Shown here: positions 1 to 12,700 of the stretch, piece after piece
Layout of the letters: each line of letters opens with the position of its first letter
Numbering within the stretch: the first letter of the stretch is position 1
Origin: Ancylostoma caninum
Taxonomy: Eukaryota; Nematoda; Chromadorea; Rhabditida; Ancylostomatidae
Direction of reading: 5' to 3'
Assembly: GCA_037903475.1 (NCBI GenBank)
Contig: JBAJFG010000601.1
Coordinates: forward strand, 186,001-250,000
Length of the DNA stretch: 64,000 nucleotides
Made by a program: the position numbers and the translations under genes
Notes under the pieces: model-generated
Seen by the model: only the letters and a program-made list of their open reading frames with translations
What the model was told of the DNA's origin: nothing
Database searches by the model: none

Positions 1-2214
1 TTAGTCATGTGGCATGGCAATCAATACGCATGTTTTCCACATTTACTCTTGTATTATTTATATTTATTCATCGCAATTATTCTGGATCATCTGCACTATG
101 ATTTTGCTTAACCCATTGAAGACCGCGCGCATTTTCGCGTGTCTGGAGAGTGGGACCAACGCCCATTTCAGGAGCGCGGCGCCTGCATAGTTCCACGCTG
201 TTATGATAAGATAATTTAGACTAAAACACGAAGTTTTGTGAGAATAATCTGAAATCTAGAACAGGAAGCTTACTTGTGTCATCGGACTGAAAAACCTGAG
301 AATCTAAACGATTATCACTTTATTTAACGGCAAAACAAGTTTGTTAAAGGTATTTTAAGTGTTGTGAAGAAGTTTCCTGAGAGTATGCACGATTTTATTC
401 CTCTAGCCTGAAGAGTAATGAAGTGCAAGATGCAGCAAATGCGTTTTCGTGTAGAAAACACGGCTCTTATACAGATTATTCCCAACCACTACACAAGAAA
501 TGTAGTGCGATCTTCCTCGACTTTAAAATCCCATCCTTTTCATGGTATTTGGCACAACAAAAAAAGACGTTTTTCTTGAACCACAGTTATGTGACCATTG
601 CTTAGATGTGTTGTGCTCATTTCACATGAAAATACTGCAAAATAGCTCGGAAGTAAGGGCCAGTAGTTGATAATAAGGGTGCGGCTCACCCCTGAGCCGC
701 GCGGTCCCACGTGTCTAAAAAAGCGCGGCTCACCGCTGAGCCACGCGGTCGTCAATGGGTTAATTATTTACATACTCACCATCAATATGATCGATATTGG
801 AAACAGTAGGAACATTACTGATCTGCCAGGATTTCTCTTCTATCTCTCTCTCTCTCTCTCTCCTATTCGCATTGTGTATAGGCGCGTAAACTTTGACGCG
901 CTGCAAGCATGAATAACGCCTGAGTGATACAAATATTTTTCAAAGGCAGATTTCACCGTAAAACTAAGTTCCTGTCTCAGAGTTGATAATTCGTCATTCT
1001 TCCTCATTCTTGCACATCTGTACGGTATTCAGCGAAAATACGTAGCGCTTTTCTTGCTCCAAGCATTGTTTTATCGTATCAGTTCTACTTAGAGAACTGA
1101 TCTTCCAAAGAAAACGTATAGTGAAAGAGTACTTTGCTGTAGGACGGCAAAAGGAGTTGTACAGGTAGTGCAAGCTAGATTGGTAGACACCAGAACTCTT
1201 CACATTTTTCAGATGAATTCTGAATAACAGAAGTCAGAGGTGCAAGAATAGTATCAAGCACATCTGCTTTGGATAGCATGTAGAGGACTAGAATAATTCA
1301 CAAAAAATTGACTACAACCACTGAGCAACAACATAGGGCTAGAAATATTTACCTTGCATTGTGCTAATCTGTTTCTAGGTGTTTTCTCTGAACGTATTTA
1401 CCCTTTTTCCCATCCTGCAGTAGTCTTACAAATGAGCATATGCGCAGCATCTGTTTTGAATGGAGAAATTCTGTGGGACGCTTAACTCACGATGAGGCTC
1501 CGAGGCTTGCTCTCCTCTCTCCATATCCACTTATGCTTCTCGCCATCAGTTCTCAATGATTTTGAGCAGGCAAAAGCTCTCAGACAAGTTGTCTGATGAA
1601 GGACAATGGAATGCTCACAGCTGTTCCGGGGTCAGCATTCCACAATGTTGATTTTTCTCCACTGGCACTGTTTCGCCGACGTCATTTGTTTTGCTGGCAT
1701 AGCATCAATCATTCATCTTGTTAGAAAACAGGTTACTTAGTCATTTGCACTCAAAGAGTAATGGTACACGGTTGTAGCTTGGTTCAATAATATCATCTGT
1801 GTATCTACGAAAAAATCAGATGCTGAGGATGGTCTTTTCATTTTTTTCTCAACTTCTAACCATTCTATTCCCATCTGAAGCGGACGTGTGCAGAATCTTA
1901 GTCATGCATTCACTTTAATGCTTTAAGTCTACTAATTTATTTCCTTAACTCATTTTTTGCCACATGTTTCAAAAATGCTTCGTGATCAAACCTACCGTAT
2001 TTTGGGAGGGTTGCATTCGAAAGCATCAAATAATCCTCTCGGAAAACCGGGCCCCATCGTGAAATTGCTCTTCTCACTGAAATTCGAGGGAAAATAATCA
2101 GCAATTAATGAAGTGCTCCCACCAAAGAGACAAACAATAACGACATACCGAGTGGGCTTCAGTTTTCGAAAAGGATTTAGCACAAGACAACTTGCAATTC
2201 TTCAGCAACACGGA
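1..2214. other. No confident gene; AT-rich non-coding stretch
   Basis: I see no exon here that joins to a neighbour in phase. A short CT run lies at about 843-862. Minus-strand reading near 1,992-2,180 gives a partly protein-like frame, but its joins to other exons fail in phase, so it is not called. Confidence 0.4.
680..752. repeat. Two tandem copies of a short GC palindrome
   Basis: Two adjacent units of about 36 bases each read GCGGCTCACC-CTGAGCC-GCGCGGTC with small differences (around 680-710 and 723-750). Each unit is itself a hairpin (GGCTCA / TGAGCC). It sits in AT-rich sequence and looks like a mobile-element relic. Confidence 0.55.
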
Positions 2215-3286
2215 TCATTCACATGTGTAGCTGGGCGGCATTCCATTGTCTGCAAAAAATAAAATTCTACCGAATACGGCTCTCCGCAGAATATAGTTTA
2301 AAGATACTATGCAAAATAATTGATTTCACTACATATGTCTCGGAAAAAAAAATTATCATGCATTTGCCGGCCAAAGAATCTATGAACGAAACGTCCAGAA
2401 ATACCTCGTAAAATTGCTAAGATTTCTGAACAAGCACGTTTTCATACAATTATGTACATATTTACCTATTTTATCTTATTTATTCTCACCATGACCTTTT
2501 ATAAGTGCAGAAAAATTGAAGTCTATAATTGATTATTTAGTATCCTAATTTGGCAAATATCTGACAAATATCACATAGCGCACGTGTTGAGAATCTCTTT
2601 ATAACCAGAAGTATGTCGGACAAGAGCATCCTCACACGTATTCCCATTAGGCGAGGAGTTTTTCTATGGTAACATTTATTTTTGAATGTTTATTTTCTAA
2701 TGTGTCCTACTTGTAGTGAATTTAGTTTTCACAGCGAAATTGTTTAGTTAACCAGAGAAGGATGGAATACTTCTTGTTTAAGCGGAAATCCGCAACACTG
2801 AAATATCATTTCCTAGGAATGGGCATACCTGCAATAATCAGTTGTTTGGAAAGACTATATGAGAAGAGAAAGAAGCAGTCCTCGATCGGATTGTTGTGTT
2901 GGGTTATGAAAATTGAGGAGGAAGCATCACACATGAGTTGAATACCACAGTTCTTGTAAATAAGCGAACGACCGAACAACTGGCCATTAATCACTGCCAA
3001 GTGCAATGAGACACGCAGCTTTGTTGTTGGAGGCGAACCACGTACTTCTACACGGAACAACAGATTCAGCGACTGAAGACTGTTGTCATCCACTTCAAAA
3101 AGTTGCTCTGATGGAACTTAAGAGCACCGCTACATCTTTGCATTGTTTTTGAGATTTTCAAATAAAAAGAACCAATAGAAGCTGTCGATCACGTTTGTAT
3201 ACATGATTCCACGTAAAACTGCCGAAGAACCCGTTTTCAAGTTTCAATTTTAGGGCATCGAGGGCGAGGCCATGGGGACGAGATTT
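2215..3286 (-). CDS. Unrecognised protein, 3' part of a gene (three exons)
   Basis: Three minus-strand exons join in phase: 3286-3193, 3107-2829 and 2249-2215, ending in TGA. Acceptors are CATTCAG, CATCAG and TTTTTTGCAG; the donors are GTGATC and GTATGC. The middle exon gives 92 codons of convincing, non-repetitive protein with stretches such as LNLLFRVEVRGSPP, LRVSLHLAVINGQLFGRSL and YKNCGIQLMCD, alternating hydrophobic strands that suggest a beta-rich fold. The end of the protein is short (NGMPPSYTCE). I do not recognise the family. The first exons are missing: upstream sequence is filled with repeats from 3.48 to 6.35 kb, so the 5' part may lie beyond them or be lost. The middle exon is the strongest part; the join to the last exon is less certain. 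Confidence 0.45.
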
Positions 3287-3483
3287 CTGAATGAATGAGG
3301 GAAGAAATCCTATAGATGCACAGTTTTGCATTTCAGGTAACTACTATATCTTCAGAGCTAGCAAGTCAGAGTGTTCTGGACGTGTCAGCTAACAATTCTG
3401 AACGTGCAGGACAGGTCATATTATCGGCTTATACCAAGTGCCCCCCCCCAACTCCATTTTCCCCCATACTTGTAGTGACGGCG

Positions 3484-3660
3484 ATTTGGTCGCCACGCGA
3501 TTTAACTTGCAAACATCACAAAAGCTGCCGTGGTCATTCCACGTTCAAGAGCAAACCGTAAACGCGCGGCCGATTTTTACAAAAGCTCACGAGGAATGGT
3601 GTGGCGACCAAATCGCTTGTCAATTGCGACCTGGGCATACTTCATTTGGGCCCGTATGCA
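3484..3660. repeat. Palindromic element fragment with GGCGACCAAATCGC ends
   Basis: GCGATTTGGTCGCC at about 3,482 faces GGCGACCAAATCGC at 3,603 in inverted orientation, followed by a CCTGGGCATACTTCA end. The same sequence recurs at 6,316-6,350 (GGCGACCAAATCGC then GAAGTATGCCCAGG), so a dispersed inverted-repeat family brackets this cluster. Confidence 0.5.
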
Positions 3661-3675
3661 TGAACATCCCCGCTG

Positions 3676-4968
3676 CTCTGAACTTTCGTACCACGGTGGG
3701 CCCACCTTTATCCCACGGTGGGCCCCCAACCGACAGTGGCCCACCGTTACCCTCCAGTTATCTCCCAGATATCCCCCGATTATGATGTCCGCACCCACTT
3801 ATCCCACCGTTAGCCCACCATTGTCATCAGTCCCACGGTGCGCCCACCTTTTCCCCACGGTGGGCCCACTGTGCTCTGAGAATCCATGGTGGAACCTCCG
3901 TTTGCCCTCCCTTTGCCCACTATTAGCCCACATTTCCATTTTTTCCACGGTTGAACCACCTTTTGCCCACCATTTGCCCCCGTTATCCCACCTATCCCAA
4001 TTCCGCCTTACTCCCCGTTTTAACCACCATTCGCCCACCATTTGCCCACCTTTACCTCATCTAAAGACCTGTCCCGCGGGAGCGTGTTTGCAGAATGACA
4101 TAGGTATTTGATGAAAACATCATCATTCATTGTGTTTGCTGGTTCCAATCCATTCATCCGATTCCGCTCCCGCTTGTGGTGTGTTCCTCTGGACTTCTAC
4201 TAACTCTGAGACTCCAGCACGGCAAACGGCGTAAACGACTGTAGCAAAAGTATGAAGCGAACTCTCCTTGATGAAGTGAGGATTTCGTTTCAGTGCTTAC
4301 TTCAGTACTAGCTCTTTTAGGTATTCTTTGACGTAGTTAGTGGGCACATATCGTAACTAATGTTAGAGGAGAAGTAATTGAGTCAACACTCATGAATGCT
4401 CAAATATCGTACATTCCTTCTGACTTCTTCACGAGGAAGAAGGCCTGTACAAGCGCGTGAGTAGATAACCTCCGAAATGTTCGTTCCAAGTGGATGAAAA
4501 TCCTGCTCATATTCAGGCCACATGGAAATGCAAAGTCCTTGGTTTCTCTCCACTAAACATTGTTGTTCTGTTGCAGTCATGATTTTACTGTTTTTAAATG
4601 CCAATTTGTTGGAAATAAATCACTATGCTGTTATGTGGTGTTTATCCAGAAAAAGGCGATCAGGACACGATGAGAATGTGGGCGGAAGAGCATGATGACC
4701 CCGCCTCACTCGTTGAATTACCCCGATTAACCCCTGGAAGTGCCCTGATTAACACTCGGAAATACCCCGATCAAACCCTGGAAAATCCCTGGAAATACCC
4801 CAGTTTCTCCACCGAAATCCCACAGTTTCCCCTCATGAATCCCCTAGTTAGCCCAGGGTGGCCCCACGAATAGCCCGCGGTGGCCCCACTATTTGCCCAT
4901 GGTTGACGTGCCGAACATTAACCATGGGATAACGGTGGGTCCACCGTGGTACGAAAGTTCAGAGTGGG
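3676..4968. repeat. Inverted pair enclosing degenerate CCCACSGTGGG-type tandem repeats
   Basis: From 3,676 the strand reads CTGAACTTTCGTACCACGG; the reverse complement appears at 4,945-4,968. Between them, 3,690-4,060 is a degenerate tandem array of short C-rich units (CCCACGGTGGGCCCACC and variants), and 4,700-4,860 is a second degenerate array built on TACCCCGATTAACCCTGGAA-like units. Open frames of up to 193 codons through the first array are products of the repeat. Confidence 0.55.
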
Positions 4969-5710
4969 GAGGGGAGGGGATGCGCATCCCCTGGGGAGCG
5001 ATCCCCTCCCAGCGGGGCTCCCTGCTATGCATGAAACTTTTCGAGGGGAGGGGATGCATCCCTTGCGCGTGCTGCTTGTGCGCTCTGTGCAATCACGTCC
5101 TCTGCATCGAAACACCGTGTAAAAATGCGGCTGGGGCAGGGATAATTTGATTTTTAAAGCATGAGAGTTCATTTTTCCCACATTTTCAGGCATTTCCGTG
5201 ATACACTTCATGGTTAGCGATGGTGGTGACTCTACTCCGCCACTTCCGTCTCATTCCTTCCTCGGACAACAACATCCATGGCCTCAGCATCGAAACACCA
5301 CTAAAAATACCACTCAAGACGGAATACACTGGTTGTAAAGTTTAAATCATGAGGTTAGGTTCAAGTTATGAAGTTTGGTTATAAGGAGCAAAGATGCAAG
5401 AAATAACCAGAGAGGAAATAGTAGACACTAGAAAATGGATGGAGCACATGAACAGTTGAAAAAAAATTGAAGTTGGATTAAGAGCCGTCGAAAAATTTGC
5501 AATTCCCGAAAAAATAGAGAATTTCTGAAAAGAAACAGTTGATTGCTGAGCGTGATCCCCCCTCGAACCCCTACTCGCATCCACTCCCCTCAGGGGATCC
5601 CCTCGCTTCATGCATACGGGGATCGAGGGAGGGGATGTGCGCGAACCCCGCTGCAATGCTTTACAGCACATCCCCTCCCCTGCGGGAATGTTCATGCATA
5701 CGGGCCTTGG
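4969..5710. repeat. GGGGAGGGGATG / CATCCCCTCCCC palindromic repeats
   Basis: Blocks at about 4,970-5,070 and 5,565-5,705 carry alternating GGGGAGGGGATG and CATCCCCTCCCC motifs with the shared end TGCATACGGG / CCCGTATGCA, which also occurs at 3,650. They look like outer and nested parts of one inverted-repeat element family. Nothing coding is visible from 5,080 to 5,550. Confidence 0.45.
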
Positions 5711-6248
5711 TGAGTCTTCAGCAATTTTCCTCATTTCTCATGCAATCGCCTCGCCACTAGACGCTGCGACGTGACTGAATCGCTCAGTTTCTCCGTCCTT
5801 TTCTCGGAAATTTCTATTATCCCGATCCATTTGTGTGGCTTTTTCGCTATCACAGGCTTCCCATTCGAGATTTGATGAGAATATGTGTAAATCTTTCTCT
5901 TTGTCTAAGTAGAATCTTCTTAATTTCTTCCCAAAGTCCAGTATTTCATAGTAATTTCTTATTCCTTCCCTATTTGACTTCGCATACCTTCAAATTGTGC
6001 GTTTTACTAAAATTCCAAGAAAAAAAAAACGCAATAATTGTGCTGAGTAGGTCAAATAGGGAATTAGAACCAGCTCGAAACGCTAAAATAGCTTTCAAAA
6101 CCGATAAGAAGCTACAATTCAAATGTAGAAATCTTTTTATACCAGCTTACTACTGCTAGGTACGGGAAACAAATGTGAATGAATCCTAAGTATCGAAATT
6201 CTAGTGCGATGAACTCAGCAAATGATTCGGTGTCGTCACCAATCATTA

Positions 6249-6420
6249 AGTGGAGTATGCCCAAGAACGCGACCCAGTCGCGGTGACTGAATCGCTCGTG
6301 CAAAACTCAGTTGGGGCGACCAAATCGCGTCGCTTGAAGTATGCCCAGGGCTTATAGAACAGTTTATACTGGGTGCATGTGCTTCACGCCCGTGCGTCTA
6401 TCTAGAGATGTTGAACTATT
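6249..6420. repeat. Element ends, including a partial copy of the 16.9-kb MITE
   Basis: Contains GGCGACCAAATCGC with GAAGTATGCCCAGG (shared with 3.6 kb), then AGTTTATACTGGGTGCA followed by CGCCCGTGCGTCTAT, which matches the left end of the element at 16,884. Confidence 0.45.
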
Positions 6421-6737
6421 TACAGCCAATCATAGCTTTTACAAGTCCCGTCTGCAGTAGCAGGTTGTGAAGATACCCTGACACCTTCCTTTCTATGGTA
6501 TTAACTTTTAAACAACAAACACCCAAATAGTCAACTACAAGTCCTGCGCGACGCTTATTATGTACGTGAATTAGCTACAGTTTTTGATAAAAGTAATGCA
6601 GACATTATACGTTTGCAGATATCCTGTCTAAACAAATAACTTCTGCTCTTAATTATTTTATTATCGCGCAGAACTACTTAAGTATATGATGAACATTGTT
6701 TCCACTAAACGAAAATAAGGGTCGACAGTGCTTTTTC

Positions 6738-9700
6738 TCATTTCTTGCCTTCCTTGCTTTCTTGACCATTCTCTCCAGGAGGTTTCGATGCTTTCTCAGC
6801 TTCTTGCTGCTTCTGCTTATACAACCTAATTTTATTTCGTAAGTCCGTGTTCGACAACTTTGATTGCTGCGATTGCTTCGACTCATCATCCGATTGCTCC
6901 TTAGCTGCGAATTTCTTCCAGAACTTCTTCGCTTTCTTCCTAACTGTTTCTCGCGCTGAATGTTGTTCACCATCATCTGGGGTCTTTGTTCCCGTCGAAA
7001 CTGCAGAATCAGTGGTCTTCTCCGTTCCACTCTTTGTTGTAGCAATAGAAGCTGGAGCGCTGTCCGATGTTGGACTTCTTCTCATTTTGGCACGAAGACG
7101 ATTGAACAACCCTCGTTGCTTCTCCCCTTCAACCGGAGACGATCTAGCTGTAGAGACGTGGGGTGGTTGTGCCACAGGAGCTGTAGTATCCTGGACACTC
7201 GACGCAGTTGAGGTAGTAGCACCTGGGGTGGCTGAACTACTTCTTCTGGTGGGTCGCAATCTGGCAAATATGCTGCGAGGAGCGGCAGATGACGATGGAG
7301 TGGACTTCGGAGGCTCTTCAGGCTTTGCAGTAGCGGGTGTGCTGTCAGCATCAGCCGCTTGAGTAGTACTAGTTGTGGCCACAGGTGATGCCTGAGCTGA
7401 CGACGCTTTCTCGGCGTCGGGCGTTGGAGACGGTTGAGGAGCAGATGATTTTTTTCTCCGGATGCGACGACTTATCATTTGGAACAATGTTCCAGACTCA
7501 CTCTTCGACGATTCTGATTGCGCTGCAGCAGGTTGTTTCGAAGGATCCACGTCCACCTCTCCGCTTCTCACCTGACTCTCTTTCAGAGCTAATGGTTGCG
7601 CTTCCTGTACTACTGGCTTCTCCTCAGGAGGAGGCGCAGTTGACTTCTTCGTTCTTCTCACTCTGAAACTCAGAAGCTGGAACAAATTTGATCCGGCACT
7701 TTCCATCTTCGATGGCTCAGTTTTGGTGGGAGCAACAGTTTCTGTTTTTCCTTCCTTATCAATAGGTTGGACAGGTTGGGTGCTGGCCTGTTCGGGAGGT
7801 TTTTCAGCCGACTGAGCGGGCTCCTGCGTTTCTGCAGCCGCACCTTGTTTTGGTTTCCGTTTCTGCCGCAGACTGGGCCGTTCCTTCGATTCGTCCGTAT
7901 CTTTTTTCTCCTGGCTGAGACTTCCTTCCGCCGTAGACTGATTCGCGCTAGTCACGTCACTATCAGAGACAAAGGAAGTTTGTAAGGAGGTGTCTCTTTG
8001 ATAGGTGGCACGTGGACGTCCCACCTTGATCTTCCTACTTCGAAAGCCGAATCTTTGCATGAGGCCACCTGCCGCGGATTTAAATTCATCACTGCTTGCG
8101 ACTGCCTCAGGGACTTGCTGCTGCTTTTTCTTCAACGACGTTGACTTCTGCGTTCGCACTGATCGTATACTCTGCTCTTCGGCTCCGCCCATTGCGACGT
8201 GCTCACCCCTCTTGGGGAAAGACTTGGGCATCTCTTTTACCCATTCCAGCGTCAGTGGTGCTCTAAACAACAAAGATGATATTTTTCACATGTATTTACG
8301 TTGCAAAGCACATTACCCTTTCAGATAGTCATTTTTCGCCTCCTCCATTAGTCGTTTAAAAGCGCCATAATCAACTTTATCGGGAGCCTCTAGAATCAGC
8401 TTAGCTGTTTCCATGATCTGAGTTGAGCAGTTGGCTACGGATTCGGAGATTTCTGAAGGGCAGCGGAAACGAGCTACTAATAACCGAGTTTGATATCATA
8501 TGAAATCTGCATTACCATCCCAAAACTTTATTTTTGCAGCCAGGACTTCGGATTCCGAATGACATTTCTTCCATGCTATGATTTGTGGGTCTAGCCTAAA
8601 CTGCACTCGCAAAACTCACTGCAGAAAAATGAGTGGGTGCACACTGCTTACATTTCGACAAATGTATAAAACCAAGCCTCGAGATCTACTCTCGGATTTG
8701 CAGGTGCCTTCTTATGCGAGTCAATAGACCAGTATGGTAGCGAGTATGCATCGGGCACTCCATATCTAAATGTAAGAATTTAACATCTTGGAGATAGGAC
8801 TGTTCCGAACCCACTCACCGCGGTGAAGCATAACGCTGTTTTAGAATGAGAAAGATAATATCAGGCTGTTACGAAAATAGTTGCTGAGATTGACATTTCG
8901 AAGTGTTGTGACTCGGCTCATACATAACTTACGTCACCTCTTTAGTACCCCTTCAGTTCCGAAGATCCTTCCCAACAATACAATGGAGATTGCATGCCTC
9001 TGCAGCAAAAACTGAGATCGCAAGAATTCGCAACCTTTGGAAGCGATTTCAGTACGCTCACGATCAGCTATCTGCTGCTGTCACTGGATTGCATATGAAA
9101 CATTGAGAAAGGGACATACAGTAAGAGAATGAATGATCTAGGGAATGGGAATAATGAAAGAGAACATCGATGCTCTACAGCGTCAATTTTGCCAGGTGAG
9201 TTCTGAAGGCCAACCACATCTGTAGCAGATTCTCGGACCTCAACTCAAATTATAATACGTGGACTCTGATGTCAGTGCTTTGCTGGGTTGGAGAAGGCAG
9301 CAGTGGATCACACCCCTGAAACACCGCCAAACTCCTGACGCAACCTCTTCAGGTTGAGGATTGGGTTCAGGAGAGCTAAGAAGTGGGAAAACGTATCTAC
9401 TAGCAACCGAATCGAATAATTACTCGGTCATTGAAATGAATCATTCGAGTCGAATCATTCGAAAATCCGAATATTCGGAATGTTCGAAAAAATTAATTTT
9501 CGAATAAAATAGGAATAATAAGTTTGAGAAAGATGATGTCCATCTACGTAGAGCAAGCAATTCCTGCCAAGGAATTTTCACACCTTCATGGAAAAAAATT
9601 TGGCTGATCGCGATAGTTGCCGTCTCCGTGACAAAATGTGTCTTTTTCAAAGTTACAAGTTCACTGATGAGCGATTGCTTTTAAGTTCAGTGATGAGCGA

Positions 9701-12700
9701 TTGCTTTAAGTACAACTTGTATTTCTCACATAGCATAGATGGTTCGAGGAGTCTTGATAGTCTTTCGAGCTTCAACTGAACGCTAAAAGAGCCAGGCGTC
9801 GATATTGCCGTTTTTCATGGACGCATTACTCCACCTCTAGACTTGAAAATTAAGCAAATTATTGGTTTGAAAAGAGTCGGTTTCAGCATTCTTGTAGAGC
9901 AGGAATAGAACTCTTGAATAGTGTATGACTCATAGCCAAAAGGTGCTAAATATAGTGAGCGTCAGTGGTGGGGGGGGGGTTCGCGGACACAGCAAGCACG
10001 CGGCGCGGCCGCGTTGTCCGCCCTGGAATCGCCGCCGTAGTGGCAAGTCAGGATTTACTTATTAGTTTTAACACATTGATATTAAATATGTATCAAGAAA
10101 ATTGACTATCAAAAAACCCTATAGTTTGTTGCCGCGGCAAGGATCCCAGCGCGAGCGTGCACGTTTTGAGTCGATTGAAGTTCCAATTCTAGGACATTTA
10201 TTCGTATGACTTAGTCGAATAATTTATTCGAATAATTATTCGAAAATTCGATTATTCGAAATTTCCGTTTTCCGAATATATTCAGAATTCTAGTATTTGA
10301 AAAAGTCAATTTTCGAATATATTTGATTATTCCAATAATCGAAATTTTTTAAAATTGTGCAAGCATAGTATCTACCTATACACAAACGCGCTTTCTGTTA
10401 TCATAGAGAAACGACCTCTATCTATACAATTACATGGCCAGAAAAGGGTCGCTTCTGGTGTGGAAAATTAAGTGGGAAAGGATGTCATAGCGGGTGAGAC
10501 GCTTGTCAGCAGCCAGATCGAGAGGTGTTCGCTTCCGCACATTTCTTACCCTGTCGATTGAAGTCAAATGTTTGAGGCTGTCGCATAGTGAGCATCCATC
10601 CCTGCTCTCAACGCCTGAATGGTAGGATCAGCTTCGGTAGGATTGGATTCCACGACTGTCCTCAGTGCTTGACCGTCAAGGATCAACCTGCGATCACGAC
10701 CATGGTTGTGTTGGGGTTCACAATCGCCGGGTGAAAAATTCATGATCGAGTACCGCACTGTTAGTTCGAGAAAAGATCTCGAGGCGGAACAAATGCAAGA
10801 TTACCGAACAACTGCGGTACAGAGTCACTAGCCATGAACACTGAGAACGTGTTGGCTTAACATTTGCTCGCGACTCCTTACAAAACCGCAGGAAAGAGCT
10901 AGCCAGAATATTCGAGAAGCGTTTGAAAAAGTAGGGAAAGCTCTACCAGAAGCTTACAAGGTATGTTGACATGAACTTGCTTAAATTGCTCAGAAGGGAA
11001 AAATTTACTTGTGCATACCTCGAAACTGCAATTATTCTCGCAACAACCTAGTAATAATTGAATGTTAGGATGCGCAGAAAATCAATGAGGAAAAATGCAG
11101 GCAAATGCGGGTGCGGGCGAGTCTGGACTACTGGGGTCTCATATGGTACCATACAGAGCCGGAGCCCAAAAGCCGCATGAATCTCACACCTTATACTTTT
11201 TCCATTTTTCACAGTTTCTCCAAAATCGACTAGAAATAACCGAGCAGCAGCCATGTTTATACCGATGCAAAAATTCGTGGGCTTTATATCGCGGTGGATA
11301 TACCCGATGGCATGGACTTCCTAAACGGCTATACTAAAACTACCGCTGCACTTATATATAATACATCTGACAACCTCGATGGCAGCAAGTCCTTCTCCAG
11401 CGAGATGATAAACTGATGAAGGCCGTAACAATCCTTTAACATTTTCTTTAAGTTTCTCGAGGCTTCTGTCAAACAGCGTCATAACTGGAATGCTTTCACA
11501 TTACTAATGCAAATCAGAACTGTTATAGCTTTACTTGAACTGTTTTACCAATGTAGTATCTGTCACAGACTCTACCGCTGTCGAGAAGCAATGGAGTGTG
11601 GTGCACTCCTGCATTCTTGAGCTCTCGCAAAACAGACAACTCTCTCTGAAATTAGACCTTGTTGAGGAATGAGCTACGAAACTAGAAGGGCACGACAGTC
11701 GATCCATGAAGTTAAGACTTGTAGTACTCTTAATTATTCAAGGCAAATGGTGCGTTTGCACACTATCAAACATACTTAATATCCTCAAGCACTCTGGAGG
11801 GGTTTCCACCTCCCGGCACGATTAGTTCCAACCCCTTCTACATGACTGGAGAATGCAACGTGAGAAAAAATCCAAAAAAAAGCATAACCAAGCAAAAACA
11901 GACTTTCAAATCAACTTCAGTGTCTTGCATCACTATGCTTTACATAGTGTCTGCGGTAAGCTATCACGATGATCCCATCGTTACCTTGCTTGGCTATCGT
12001 TTCAAAAACCCCAGCTCTTGCTGCGATATTGTCTCGTTATGGCGGAGTGTGGGAGTGTGAAGGAGCTCGCCAAGGACCATCAGTGTGCAGTCGCCGTGAA
12101 AACTTCGCGAAATGGCTAGGCTTATCGTAAGCCCACTCAGCAAGTGTATGAGCATTCCCAAAACGGGATTTTTTTCGTTTTTTTTCTGTACTTCGGCTTA
12201 TGAACAGGTTCATGTGTATATGACGACGCAAAATTTGAAGATGGGATGCGTGAGAGAGCGAACGTGACACTTACGGGTACATAGGAAGTTGTTCGTGTGG
12301 TTATGAATTGCATCGGGTGGGGGGGGGGGAAGAACGTAGCACGGTTGGTTGGGGAAGGGGGGGGGTATAGACAACAGCTCACAAGAAGGATTTGGTAGAG
12401 CTGCTGATAGCGCAACACTGTAAAAAGTGGTGTTATAAGTCAAAACGGATGCGATATTCGTGTTCAGGACATAAAATGGGCACTAAGCGAGGTCTCAACA
12501 CTGAAAAATTCGAAGTCATAGGAGTCTCAAAAAAAAACGGTAATGCAATCGATCGACAGCGTTCCCATATGACCTAGCTGTGTGAAGTTTTACTAACGTG
12601 GTTAACGTACCTTGAATCTCAAAACAGTGTTTTCGCTTTCCTTTCGTAAACCAACTTTCATTGCATATAAACACTTATCCAATACTTCCTCGTTGCTGGA

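Noticed and set aside
1992..2185. Two minus-strand exon-like pieces (KLKPTR and EKSNFTMGPGFPRG)
   Set aside because: They can be joined to each other, but an in-frame stop lies just upstream and no phase-compatible acceptor links them to the 2,829-3,107 exon.
11776..11837. Minus-strand exon candidate reading LELIVPGGGNPSRVLEDI
   Set aside because: Good acceptor and donor, but it leaves two bases while the next kinase exon starts in phase 0; joining 12,611 directly to 11,645 gives a continuous FK-RELSVLREL kinase sequence.
12038..12115. Plus-strand reading with a VAVKTSRNG kinase-like string
   Set aside because: Ends at a stop at once, has no partner exons, and lies on the strand opposite to the kinase, whose beta-3 exon is clearly at 12,695-12,611.
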